From Aquila chrysaetos chrysaetos (Eukaryota > Chordata > Aves > Accipitriformes > Accipitridae), in NCBI RefSeq assembly GCF_900496995.4, contig NC_044004.1, forward strand, positions 84,017,538 to 84,081,537: a stretch of 64,000 nt of DNA. Direction: 5' to 3'. The stretch's first letter is position 1, and every line of letters starts with the position of its first letter. Made by a program: the position numbers and the translations under genes. Under the pieces are notes generated by a model. The model did no database searches. It saw only the letters and a list, made by a program, of their open reading frames with translations, and was not told the DNA's origin. This document shows, piece by piece, positions 15,001 to 28,200 of this stretch.

Positions 15001-18000
15001 TCACCTCCACCTGCAGACGGATGAGAAACAGCATTCTTTTTGCTGGTTCTGTCCGCTTTGGCAGAAGGCTATTTTTCATTTTGAGGAAGAAAAAAAATTG
15101 CTATTTGGCTGCCCTCCTTCGTGTTATCATTAGATACGTAAAAAAAGCCAAAGCGGAAAGGAAAAAAAAAAAAAAAAAAGGAACAAAACCACCTCCAAAA
15201 CAGAACTGCGGTTACTGGCAGTAGTTGTGATGCTGGCACATGAACGTCTCTAGTTTTGGTGTATATCTCATGGTCCAGTCACACAAACAAAAGTTTTGGT
15301 CTTGAAAACAGAGAAAAAACAGCAGTAAATAAAATTGAGGGCCACAAAATTAGAGAGATACTATTAGTTGGGTTTTTTTGAGAGTTCACTTTGAAAAGGA
15401 CTTAGTTTCCAAAAGTGCTCTAGCAGTTGTTCTTATGATGATAGATCAAATTTGTTGCTCAGAAGTCTCATGCAATTTTAGTACGTTTTGGTCCACATAT
15501 GTCTAACCTTTAGCAGGAACATTAATCCCAGTGAAATATGAATAGCTTTCCCTTCAACTTCTGAATGCTTTCCACTCTCCTGCAATCTCCTTTAAGTGCA
15601 AACCACTGAACATAGAGGTGAATGGGTGGGTTTTTTTCTGATAATGGAGCTGTTACTGTAAAATTCATGGCTCAGAAATTCCTTAAGAGCTATGGCTCTA
15701 CTATGGCATCTCTTCATCCTTACTAATTTTGTTGTATCCAGCATAAGAGAGCCCACAGCACAAAATGAAGCCTGGCCATATGCAAACAGAGGTTGGTTAA
15801 ATAGGTATCCCTGAAAGTATTTCTTCAGTGAGAGTCTGAGAATGAAGCAATCCTCTTTGTATCTACTCTTCCACTTTGCACAGCATGGTATGATGGAATA
15901 TTTAAAAATGATGCGTCCTTTTTTTCCAGGTCAATTAGTCTTGGCATTACTGTCCTTTGGTCCCCCACATCTGAAATAACACTAGTCACCGTCTGTAACT
16001 TCAGACATAAATGTGTGTGAAAATGCATTCGTCTTAAAATGCAATTGATATGTTCCTTTCTGTAATACCAGGACTTTGTTGAAAGTGTACTCAACATAGT
16101 ATGGAAGAATTGAGTAACAGGAAACTCAGTATAATATTTAATATTGTTAAACAAACATCAGCACTGGAGTTCAGATCTCTCTTTCAGCAGTTATATGAAA
16201 TGTTGGCATGAAGTACAGGACAGACAACAGAAGATATCTAGAAATAAACATGGACCCTGTATTACAAACTTACATATTAACTCTAGGGGACCAGTAGTGT
16301 TACTGCTAACACTGCACAATGCCGCAGGGGAAAATTCCAGATAGCTTCCAAGATGCAACATTACATACCGAGACTTTTTCTTGTGCTAAATTTCAGTGTA
16401 AGAGAAAATATTTCCCCCTCCCAGTCCTTAGCTGTCATTTTCTGAAGACTGCTTTGATACAGCCCGAGAGCATTTTAAGAGCTGTTCTAAGGCACGATTT
16501 GCCCCTACCACATTTTTTCACCACTTTGACTTGGGAAATGTTCCAGTCTGGTTGCCTTTTACAGTCACTTTATGGTTATCAGCAAGACACCTAAAAGTGT
16601 GTTTACATCTCACTCAATGGAGACACAGGTTGAAGACGCACGTAAATCAAGCTGATGTTTGTGGGAAAGTTATATTCCATTTTTACAGTGGCTTTCATTG
16701 GGTCAGAAGGTACTTGTCAGATTTCTGAGTTAGCTCCTTGCATTCATTTTATTGGAGATCTTGGAAAAAGTATTCTTATGCCCCTGTATCAGCATTCCAC
16801 CTCTCACCATTTATATCAATGCAAAATACGTGCAGAAGTTTCCAAACTCAGAATGTTGATACATCCAAATGTCAGTGATTTAAGGGACTGTGCAAAAAAA
16901 TGCTAGGTGGTCTTCAGCCATTCTGAAGGTTACAGGTTAATCAAAAAGATCCACGTTTTAGTGATGGGTTCTTCTTTGACAGAGGGATATGGTCAGTAAA
17001 ACCAATTACAGGCTGAAGCGTTTAACCAGCTCTTTCCTGGGATTTTGTTAGGCTAAAGCAGCACAGGTCTGAAAGGTCCAGATTGTTCATCGTAATTCCC
17101 ATCATTCTCCAGAAAGCTGGGATTTTTCTACAACCACCTGAAAATTATCCCTATTTCTAACATTAAGACAAAACCAGGGCGCTTTTCTGCAAATTTGGCT
17201 TTCCCCCCAACATCCTTCATGTAAGAGTTATCCAGGTAACCTTTAATTCCCAAAATAGAGCCTTGCTCCTTTAAATCACTAACAAGAATGCTGGTTTTTG
17301 CCTACAAAGATATCAGCAGCAGACTTGGGAAAATGCAAAACTTTTTTGCAAAAGCAGCAGGTAGTACAAATTTCATTGTATCAAACTATTCTGTAAACTC
17401 ATCTAAGTTTAATGTGGTTATTCATGGAGAACAGAATGGTCTTTCTGAAAGACACGATGCATTGCCGTGACATTTTTCTAAATGAAACCTGCCTGCAAAT
17501 ATTTTATGCTTAGACACATAATTTGATTTATTTAAGACATGTTTAAAAACTCAAGTTCAGACACAAAGGGAAGTCTTTTTTCTTTTTTTTTTTTCTTTTT
17601 GTGTCAAATTTCCAGAAAACTGAAAATTCATACTACTCCCAGTAGGAATAATACAGAGTTGTGGTAGAACTGCCCACTTGAGAAAAAAAAACAGAGTAGA
17701 AAAGGGAACCTTAAGGACTAAGGAAGCATTACAAGACTTCGCTCTAAGCTATACCAGGTGGTTACTTGCTACCAGAAGCAATGAGTTGCAAGGCAGAGCA
17801 CGACCTCCAGCAACGCACTGAGAATAGTCGTGTGGGTTGACATCCAGCCACCGGCAAGTCAAATTCATTAAAAGTAAACCCTAGTGTTTCCCACTGTGGA
17901 ACTACATCACTTTGCACTCAGTAAGGATCCAACCTTATACGTGGTTTGTTTTGTTTTTTTTTTTTTTAAGCCTCTCACTGAGTGTTCTGGAAAAACAATT

Positions 18001-18900
18001 TCAATTTTATTCCATGTGCCGGGGCTCTGTGCAAACGTCACAATTCTTCTTGTGTCTGATCTCCTAAGTTACCGACTAATCAATAGAAAATTTTTTAAGA
18101 GGAGAGTGGTGCTTCATTAAGAGATTACTCGTGGGAGGATGTCAGCTCAAATGAGGAATTGCAAAAATTATGAAATGACAGCTCTTGCAAATGTTTACAC
18201 ATGTATTTGGCAGTTTTCTGGATCCTGGTGAATAGCAGTACCCACAGAAAACCCGAATGGGACCTAACAAATCAGGTGCTCAAATCAGCCCTTTGGCTGT
18301 TTGAGCAGTCTTCCTTTTGGATGTTACCCTAAGTGTACATCCCAAAATTTGGCATGAGACGCAGTCTTATACAGTGTAAAAGTGTCGGTTCCAACTTACT
18401 GACACAGATCCATTGTCTGCACGAAATTCTTCCACTCTGGAGCTACATATGTTGTGAGATTCAGATTCTGTGGTACCTGTTCCACACTTTTTACCTTCTG
18501 TTTGTTTTATGAATTAAGAAGCCAACTGAAATTGGAGGTGCTGTTTACCTGTACCTTTGTGCTCATTGCTGTATTTTACCAATCTGTAATCTTTTTTATA
18601 CCAAAGTCTAGATGAGCCATCTCATCTTCGTCAAGTGATTTAAAATTAAAATTGTCTAATTATAAGCGAGTATGTGGACTGAGCCCTATCTGGGTGAATC
18701 GTTACTGTACAATACCAACTTGCTTTGCTTTTCAACAAATACTAGCAAAAAAAAAAAAAAAAAGCATAGCTATAGGATTAGACTTGATGACTTTTTTGTC
18801 TGATGCCTTGAACTCCTTGTTTGTCATTTGATAAGGAAATTTACGCAAAACTTTATCTATTCGGGTGCTGGAAGGTTCAACCTTTTCAGGACAAAAAGGC
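1..18900. other. Intergenic region upstream of ALB, no gene supported
   Basis: AT-rich, low-repeat sequence. Open frames reach 147 codons (7530-7973) and 166 codons (5669-6169, minus strand), but none shows a recognisable domain, exon pattern or splice structure. A-rich runs lie at 2758-2776 and 15162-15179, and C/A-rich simple sequence (CAAA-type) at about 5790-5830 and 10695-10718. In mammals liver enhancers lie upstream of ALB, so regulatory elements are likely here; that is inference, as I could not pick individual enhancers by eye. Confidence 0.6.
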
Positions 18901-19011
18901 CCAGAGTAACACATAATAAACAAATAATATCAAATTCATTTTTGGCAAGGACAGTCCAAGTTTTGTAATCTTCTTCAGACCAAATGGAAATCTACAAATG
19001 CCAGCTCTGTG

Positions 19012-19024
19012 GTTAATATTTTAC
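19012..19024 (+). promoter_or_regulatory. HNF1-like site of the ALB promoter
   Basis: GTTAATATTTTAC matches 10 of the 12 defined positions of the HNF1 consensus GTTAATNATTAAC. It starts 32 bp upstream of the TATA box. Mammalian albumin promoters carry a decisive HNF1 (proximal element) site at this position, so it probably drives hepatocyte expression. A TTGGC half-site at 18942-18946 could be an NF1 contact, but that is weak. Confidence 0.7.
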
Positions 19025-19043
19025 AGACACAGCTAGTAAAGGC

Positions 19044-19050
19044 TATATAA
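19044..19050 (+). promoter_or_regulatory. TATA box of ALB
   Basis: TATATAA lies 74 bp upstream of the ALB start codon. That places the cap site near 19074 and gives a 5' UTR of about 44 nt, similar to other albumin genes. Together with the HNF1-like site it forms a compact liver promoter. Confidence 0.8.
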
Positions 19051-19117
19051 GCAAATGCTTTCCCTTCAATCTTCCTAGCATTTCTGAACAATTTAGCCCA
19101 CATCATAATTTGCAGCC

Positions 19118-19202
19118 ATGAAGTGGGTAACGTTAATTTCATTTATTTTCCTCTTAAATTCTGCCAGCTCCAGGAATCTGCAAAGAGTTGCTCGAGACAC
19201 AG
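19118..19202 (+). CDS. ALB: ALB exon 1 (signal peptide and propeptide)
   Basis: 85 nt, codons 1-28 plus one base. It begins MKWVTL, the family-typical signal start, at an ATG with G at -3. The hydrophobic core LISFIFLL is followed by small residues and then the propeptide. Donor is GTAAGA. Confidence 0.95.
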
Positions 19203-22200
19203 GTAAGAAAGGACTAATTAGTTGTCTTTGCAGTCTTTGTTATATCAATTTAATGTCTTTAATGCAATTTCACAAACAGTTCTTGCAAGCCTGATCCAAA
19301 GAGAACAGAAAAATTTGATTGGCTTGAAAAGAAACTAAATGAAGAAATCGTGAGGAGATGGGCAGAACACTCAGGACAACTTAACTGGGCGAGCAAGTTG
19401 GGTGGCGTCCCTTTGCAACATCAGTGTAGTGCATGAACAGATGTTGATTATTCAGAATCTGTTTGCTTTCCAGCATGGAGAAGGCGGATGCGCTGTGCTT
19501 TTGGAAGTGCTGTCATTTGAATGCTAGTTCATAAGCAAGCTCGTCACCAATTAAAGGCAACGGTTTTCACACAAGTAGGCCAGAAATCCGAAAATCTGCA
19601 TCTCAGTCTGGGCTATAAGAAAGCTAGCCGAAAACTCCTCATTGTGTCATTTCTCCCTGTATTATAACACTTTAGACCTTGGTCAAACAAATATTTCTGC
19701 AGGCAGTCCCAGAAATTTTTCCACTGATACTTTTGAATTTTGTTTGAAACATGAAAATACCCAAATTTAACAAAACTGAGTTTTCCAGAGCTGGCTGGAA
19801 GTGCCAGTGAACAACAGCAAAAAATCTTTAAATTACGATTTTCTGCACTGCAACCCTTATTATCAAAGCAGGTGTATTCCATTAGGTAAGGCAATTACTC
19901 TTCATGTTTTCTAAATGCTGGTGAATGGTATTTCTAGAACAAAACAACTGCCCCATTCTAGCTCATTCAGTAGTGTGGCCACACACCTCAGTATCTCTGG
20001 GGAAGATCTTGTAGAAGTCTTCTCGCCAAGAGCGAGGTATAACTGCAACCTGTATTTGCTGCCATCAGGACCAAGCAAAGCTCATGAAGAGCACAGGTGC
20101 TATGTACTGGGTGGAACAAGAATACTCATCTGCCGAGTTAATTTTGTGTTCAAAAAGAGAAAATTCTACTAATGCTTGCTGCATTCCTTTATTTGTAGTG
20201 TAGACACAATAAAGTTGTTGTTATGCAAAGGACATGTTTGCTAACCCTTAATAGTAGGCTACAGCAGTCATTTTGAATATTTGAATTAAGTATGTGCTTA
20301 CAGAGGTAAATATTGTATTAGAATCCTAAAAATCACATGCTTGGGTTGCTTCAGAAAGAGGAGCACGGATAAGAGTTAGGTATCTGCAGACAAACGGACA
20401 AGAAAGGTCTTCTGAGACAACAGAGAGTTCAAGGTGGCCTGAAGAAAGCTTTAGATTGAAGTTCCCGGAAAAGCAGTACAGATTACCCAGGATGGTGTAC
20501 TCAAAGGTGGGATTTTACAAGTGCTCAGCATTAACTTGGTGTGTTTCAAAATAATTATATTACTCCCTTAAGTATAAGAGCTGGGTGAATGCTGAACACT
20601 TCTGAAAATCTGGCCCAAGGGGCCCAGAATGTATTCTTTAAGGGGTCTAGCACAGCCAATGTGAGAGAGAGCATCATTGTTCTCTTTGTTTTTCTTCCTA
20701 GAGCACAAGAGTGAGATTGCCCATCGCTACAATGATTTGAAGGAAGAGACATTTAAGGCAGTGTAAGTCAATGTTCAGCTTACATTTTCTGATTGTTTTC
20801 TGTCTCTGTTGATACTGGACAAAAAAGGGAAACTAAACCACACTGTATGAGCTAGTGAAGAGTGCTTATGTCTCACTGAAGTATGGCATTGAGTTAGCTA
20901 TCTTACTGTTAGTGTACAAAGCCTACAAATATTTCAAGGCCTGCAAAAGTCACAATGACTTTCTTGCTCTCTGGGAAAAGAACTCCCTGCAAACCTTATG
21001 AGAAAACCCGTGTTTCTTATACGAAAAGAAAATAGGCATGAGTAATACCATTTTGATAACTTTAGGGTGGAGGGGAGTTGTGCTGGATTGAGACATTACC
21101 AAAAAAACCCCAACTAAACCACCAACCTCAAAACACAAACCTGCAACAGGTTTTCTGAGACCATTCAATGATTTGGGGAATTCCTGTTTTGGGAATGGCA
21201 GAGGGCCCTGGCAGGAGCGTAACTACTTCTGAAAGAAGGCAGCCTGAAGATCATAATTTGTAACAATGGCAAAAACCAGCTCGGTTTATGGCATTTACAG
21301 ATATGCTGGTAAAAGTGGCAGAAGACTCAAATCACAGTCTTTTCTGTTTTGTTTCTAATCTATTATTCAAGACTTTTGTTCTTGGGAAGTAAGTTTAAAA
21401 ACATTTTTCAGAAAGGAGGTGAGAAGAGGAAGGATATGGGATCTGTACTATGCTCTTCATGGTACTCTGTTTAAGAACTTGTGCATGTCATTTGAACAAA
21501 CAATTTTGGATCCAGGAGCACCTTCGAAAATATTGACTGTTATGTTTCTTATCTCCATACTCCAAAATGTGCTTTGTGTTTCAGTACCATGATCACATTT
21601 GCCCAGTATCTCCAGAGATGTTCTTATGATGGACTGTCTAAGCTGGTGAAGGATGTTGTTGATCTGGCACAGAAGTGTGTGGCCAATGAGGATGCTCCAG
21701 AGTGCACAAAATCACTGGTAGGCAGTGAATCCTTTGGTATTGTGTTTCTCCTCATTCCATGCAGCTACCAGAATCATCCTCATTGAGGATTTACACCTGA
21801 TCCTTTCAGGTGTTGCTGTTGTCATCAGCCAATGCTCAGATTTTAGTGGTGAAACAAAGAACTTGTGTTGTGTACTAATTTAAGGTACTTAGTTTAAGAA
21901 ATTTAAAAAAAACTCCTCTAAGATCAGGTAACAGAAGAATTTTGCAGGTACATAAGCTCCCTGGATGTCTAGCAGGTTCAGCCCGGCCCTTCAGAAAGTT
22001 ACACGCTTGTGTTCTTGCGAGCTCTAACATTCAGACGAAATGACGTGACTACATTAGTTCTCCCTAAAGGTTTCCCAAGCTGATCATCAAGTAGAATATC
22101 AAATCCTGCTTCAATTCATCTGAAAATTCAGTTTAGTCAGATTATAAGTAGAAGGAGATCGCTGTCTTGCACAGAGTATTTTAAATTATAATTAAAATTA

Positions 22201-25200
22201 ATTTTTTTTCAATAAAGCATTGTAACAGTTTTGATACCGGACCACATAAAACTTTATGAAATTGTGTTGAAAACAATGGATTATTCTGATCTATGGTCTA
22301 AATCTTATCCAGTAAAAACGTATTTACTTTTCAATCTCGGTTTTCTTTTACAGATAAATAGAATGTACATTATACTGTCTATAAACAATAATTCTGACCC
22401 TCAGCATCTCCCTTACAGCCCTCTATTTTCCTGGATGAAATCTGCCAAGTAGATAAGCTCCGCGACTCATATGGTGCAATGGCTGACTGCTGTAGTAAAG
22501 CTGATCCTGAAAGAAATGACTGTTTCCTGTCATTTAAAGTTCAGCAACCAGACTTTGTTCAGCCATACCAAAGACCAGCTTCTGATGTGATATGCACGGA
22601 GTACCAGGACAACCGGGTGTCATTACTGGGACAGTAAGAAAAATGGCCATTTTGTACTGTTTAAGTATTTAGTCGTGCAGAAGAGGGATCCCCAAGCTAT
22701 ACAGAGTGTGTGGACATGCAGGATATTTGAAAAAGCTGCAAGTACTGAACCTCATATCTGCATGTATAAAACAGTTGCTCAATCATTAAATATCCAAAGC
22801 TCTGATCACTTATTTATTCCATGCTAGAGCAGGTTTTTCCACTAAAAAATGGGCTTTAAGGGATCACATTTTATAAATCTTGGGGGACTTCTTTTTTTTT
22901 CCAAAAAACCCTGAAAAACCAGTCTTTCCAATATTGATTTAATAATTTACTTGCTCCAGCTTCCCATTACCCCCATTGTAATTAGAAAGGATGAAGAAAG
23001 AGAACAGTAAAAAGAGTAAAAATTGGCAATAGAAACTTGGTGAAATGGCATTTTTCACACTCAAAATCAGCATTTTCAAGTATTTGACAATGCATTTTAA
23101 AAAAGCATATGTACAACAAACTAAGTAGCTGACAATGTAAAGAGTTCATCCTTCTGTCATTGTTACTGAGTCCTGCTTTGGCAACAGTGAGATTTAGCCG
23201 AGCATTTACCATTAGCGGGTATTATCTTAGGAAGGTAGATTACATTTCTAAACCAGAAATAAAAGTTATAGAAGCTGTAGGAGATGTAAGGCCATTTGTT
23301 GTTGTCATTGGAATATGTAACTTACGTTTTCCTTTTCCTTATAGTTTCATCTATGCTGTTGCAAGAAGAAACCCCTTCTTGTACGCCCCAACGATCCTCA
23401 GCCTGGCTGCCGATTATGAACACGCGCTTCAAAGCTGTTGCAAAGAGACTGATGTCAATGCTTGCTTAGATGAAAAGGTATATAAAATTTTTCAGTATGG
23501 ATGAAAAGGTAGCTGTCTGATTTTAGCAGAAATTCTCTTTAAAGTCAGAAGTGATTTTAAGAGGCTAATGTTAAATTACGGTTTATAATTCCAAAATCGC
23601 GCTTTCCCGTGGTGGTTTTCAGTAAACATTTGTATATGGCTTCATAGAAACTAAGATGGTCGAAAAATTCATATTTTGATTTTTTTAAGTGAAAAAACAA
23701 AAGAATCAAACTGCAGATAATTAAGCTTGTCTTTTTGTCCCTTTGCTAACACATTATCAGGCAGCTAGGAGTATTGCACAGATGTGCTGAATCCAAATAA
23801 CGTGTAGCACTTGGGATTTTTCATCTGTGGTAAACTGTAGCGAGAAGGCACGCTACCGAAGAGGCACTAGGGAAAGACAGATCTCACTTGGCAGCCTAAC
23901 ATGCCATCGCCACATCCGACATGTAGGCGAATGAGAGGTCTCTCCTATTCTTCCCCTATTCATTGCCCAAGCAAATGGAGGAGGAAGAGTGAGAACGGGT
24001 AGAATCTTCCTGTTCGTGCAAACCTTTGTGTGAAGAACTTGCAGAGAAGGGTCAGGATTAATCATGTGTTAGCACTGTGAATCAATAGCAGGTGACTTCC
24101 ACATAGCTTTGGTGTTTAGAGAACTGTAGCCAAAATTTCATGTTAACCTTGAGAATGGCATGAGCCAAACTTTCCCTTTGTCTGAAACTCAGTCCCAGTG
24201 ACTTCTGCATAATCACTGCGGTGCTTTGAAAGACAACTTACGCTCCTTGGAAGCCACAGGGTTTCAATGAAGTTGAAGTATTTGGTGAACAGCAGCATGT
24301 CTGTAGAAGAATTGCACTGTGCCATAAGATATAGTGTATAGACTAGAAGTTAAATGCTGATCGCAAACTGGTTAGGACTGCCTAAAGAATTCTCAGTTGG
24401 CTTGGCTTTTCATCAGAGCCAACTGGACCAGAACCTGCTATGTTTCTGAAGTGGGGTTTTCAGATGTGCTTTTTTTCTCAGTCCATTAAATGTAATCAGT
24501 TTAATGTGACAATGTGCATCCTGTTACTATAGGCAGCTGCCATAAAAGCAAAAGCCAAGAAAATAAGTGTGATGCAGCAGTATTCTTGTGGAATCCTCCA
24601 GAAGTTTGGCGAGAGAACTTTCCAAGCAGAGTAAGTTCCAGTCAGTTTTTTACAAAAAGTAGGCTTGTTAACCTAAACCTGAATCTACTCAAGAGGAAAA
24701 CATCAGCATATATAATTCACTTCTATATGCTGCATTTGAAAACTCATGGTACTTCCTAGCATACTTTTGGCTGAGGACCATCGTCCAACAGAATAGAGAT
24801 CAGTGGGTCAGTCTTTCAACACTAGGCTGACGGCGATTTCTTAGCCTATTTATTTAAATGTAGAATTTAATTCTGATCAGGTTTCTGCATAAAGACTGGA
24901 CACAAAGGGGAACCTGTGTATTTCAGGCTGATAGTAAGTACTAGTAAAAAGATCAGCCATGAGAGTTACAAAGAAATGAAACCGTCTCTGAAACAAATCC
25001 AGGAGACACGGAGTTAACTGATGGAGTGTCACTCAGAACCAGAGATTCCAGTGTGTCTAATCTACTTTTTTGCCAAAGCTGTGACACGTTCCTATGCCTA
25101 CAGCTTTTAGCGATAGGCACATTGGTAATCAGCAAAGTAAGTTGCTAGTTTGAACCTGAAAGCGGTCAAAGAGTCAAATTGGGCAGAGTCACAGTTGTTG

Positions 25201-28200
25201 TCTAAAGTGCCTTTTTAAGATTAAGAAAGACTTTTGCAATTAATAAGTGGGTCACCTGCCTAAGCACAGAGAACTGCTTTCATTCTGTGGCTAGTCTAAT
25301 ACATTAACATTGACTAGGATCACCTTATTAGACATAGTCAGCTTTGATTTAAAGGTTTAAGTAGGGCTACATACGTCCATGCTAAGTAATCTAGAGATGC
25401 TTTACAGTTACTCAAGAGCAATGGGGAATTCTAGGGTGTGACTCTTACATGGACAGCTCAGAACAGAAGAATCACGAAGTTAGTTGTTTCTGTCTCTTTT
25501 AAAGGAGCACTGGGTTACTGGTGCAGGTGTCAATGCTCTTTTTTCTTAGCCACCAGAAATTAAATGAGAAGAATGAATGAGTATTTACTTGAAACAATGC
25601 TGATCTACGGCATCATAAATGTTAGGGATTTGCAAGGTTTCTGTTCCATACCCAGCTTTAAAACAAGTGTATTTTTCTTCTTTTCCACCTAGTAAACTTG
25701 CTCTCCTGGGCCAGAAATATCCCAAGGCTCCATTCTCAGAAATTATTAAAATTCTACAACGTATTAAGGGTATTTACAAAGAGTGCTGTGAAGGGGACAT
25801 GGTAGAGTGCATGGATGACAGGGTAAGCTAAATCCTTTTCAAAAATGTTTACATACTTGAAAAATGTTTAGGAAGACAATAATTTGTGCATCTATTCATT
25901 CACCGTCCAGGGAACTTAGAGTCAACACTTCTGGAAGGTTCCTCAGCCACTGAAAAACTCATGGCCAGCTCAGCTGACCGCCACTGGAACTAGGTTTTGG
26001 ACCAGTTTCCAGATCGAGCCCTTTACGATCATGAGGGCGAGGAGCTGTTACTTACAGTATAGCACGTGTGTTTTGTTGAAATCAAAACATTTATCAGGGA
26101 GATTGTTTGATGGTATTTACTCACTTCAAATCAATCATAAACAAAGCAAAAGAAAGCAGAGACAAAAAGGCCACAATTTTTTTGCTGTCCTGTTGTGCAC
26201 ACTGCCATTAATCCAGCTTTCCTGTAGTGCCAATGAACTCTAGAGAACAGCTTGCATGGGAGGATAAGCAAAACTGTGCAATAGTGACATGATTTAGATA
26301 TTGGCTGGCTGGCTGGAATTTAGACAGACTTTTTAAACCAGCTGGTGTCCAGTGCTGGCTTTATGAAGCTCTGGGGTTTTTCATGTTTTGTTCTCTGTCA
26401 GAGCTGGGCACCTGACAGGACTGACAAAACTAATCAGGCATCCTTCTGACAGACCGCTCAGTGACTTTCCTTGGCTTTCCAGAGTTTGTTTTCTCAAAGT
26501 TTCTGAGATCAGGGAGGGAACCACATTCTCCCCCGTGCCTGTGAACATCGTGCTCAACACGCACAGGACGTGCCCGTCCCTCTCTTTGTATGGAGACAGC
26601 ATTTCTTTAGGAAAGTGCTAAGTAAATAGGTGACCTGAGTGAAAAGGGAAAAGTCTGGAAAAGAGAGAGGAGACAAATTAATCTGTCTTTAAATTATTAT
26701 TTCATAGCTTGTCTGATTGATAGTATGTTTTAATTTTACAGGCAGAGCTTATAACCTATATGTGCTCTAAACAAGAGGTTTTCTCAAGTAAAATCAAAGA
26801 CTGCTGTCAGAAGCCAATTGTGGAACGAAGCCAGTGCGTTATCGAAGCAGATTTTGATGACAAACCTGAAGATCTTCCTTCACTGGTTGAAAAATACATA
26901 CAAAATAAGGAAGTGTGTAAAAGCTTTGAGGCAGACCATGATGCATTCTTGTCAGAGTAAGTAGTGCCAGCAGCACGTGTGCTTCCATTTGAGAGTTCCT
27001 GCAAACAATCCTCTCTCTTTCCTGGACTCTGGCCTTCTGCACCGCTGGAAAAACTGTCCTCTTGGGTGTTTCAAGTGCATATGGAGAAAAGAGATGACCA
27101 CATGGAAGTCCAATATAGCTAATGTAGCTTCAACCTTAGTTGAACCCCTCGTTTCTCATTCATGCTTTGTGACTGTTTCTGTTCAGCACTGTCCTACCTA
27201 TCACAGCTGAATTTATCAGTGCTTTTCTTTTATTTGAGGGTTTTGTGCAGGCCCACTTACTTACATTTTCTGCTTAAGAACTATTCTGTCCTAGGGAACT
27301 ATTTTGTTCCTCTCACATATGCCCTGTTGGCAGAAAAGAGAATGACCAAAAAATTCTACTAAAACAAGCAAACAGCATTCCAAGCTCATTGTCCACCTCA
27401 CTTGATCTTATCCAAGGAACTGTCATTGTCAATTACTGTGTTGTGCACGAAGAAAGCAGCATGTTATTCGGGAGGTCTAATTCTGTCAGCTTGTGTGTCT
27501 TTCAGGTTTATTTATGATTACTCACGAAGACACCCCGAGTTATCCACGCAGCTGATTCTGAGAATTACTAGGGGATACGAAACACTCCTGGAGAAGTGCT
27601 GCAAGACAGACAATCCTGCTGAATGCTACGGAAATGCTGTAGGTGCAAAGCTTTTTTTGCGGATAACTAGAATGCTTGATCGGTACCTTTTGTGAAACAA
27701 TTAGGTTGAGAAGGTCCTATGGAAGAGCAGACAGAAAGCATTCGGAGAGACTAATCCCACGGGAAGTCAGTGTTCTGATGGGAGATGAAGCAGTGCAGGG
27801 CCCTTGGCAAGGGTACAGAGTTTTCTGACATCACAGAGTAACTTAATTGGTCACCTTATGAAATTTCAGACTACTCTCACTCAACTGCCTGATGCCTCTG
27901 TCTCTCAGAAGTGATTCTCCTTATCCAGAAGAAGATAATTTGTAGCTGGTTAGCTACAGGCTCCACTGCCTATAGTGAGTAGGGCTGCTCATGGATTATG
28001 ATGGGAATCTGCCTGGCCAGCTCACGTAGAGATGCCTAAACTTAGGTCACCTAATCTTAAACTGAATCGCACACAAGTCACAGCACAAGTTGAGTCACTG
28101 ACAGCTTTGGCCAAGGGATAGAAAGAGGATGTTCCCCTCGTGGTTGATAATCCTATAGTTGAAAAATATTCGCCCAATTTAAACAAACAAACAAAAAACC

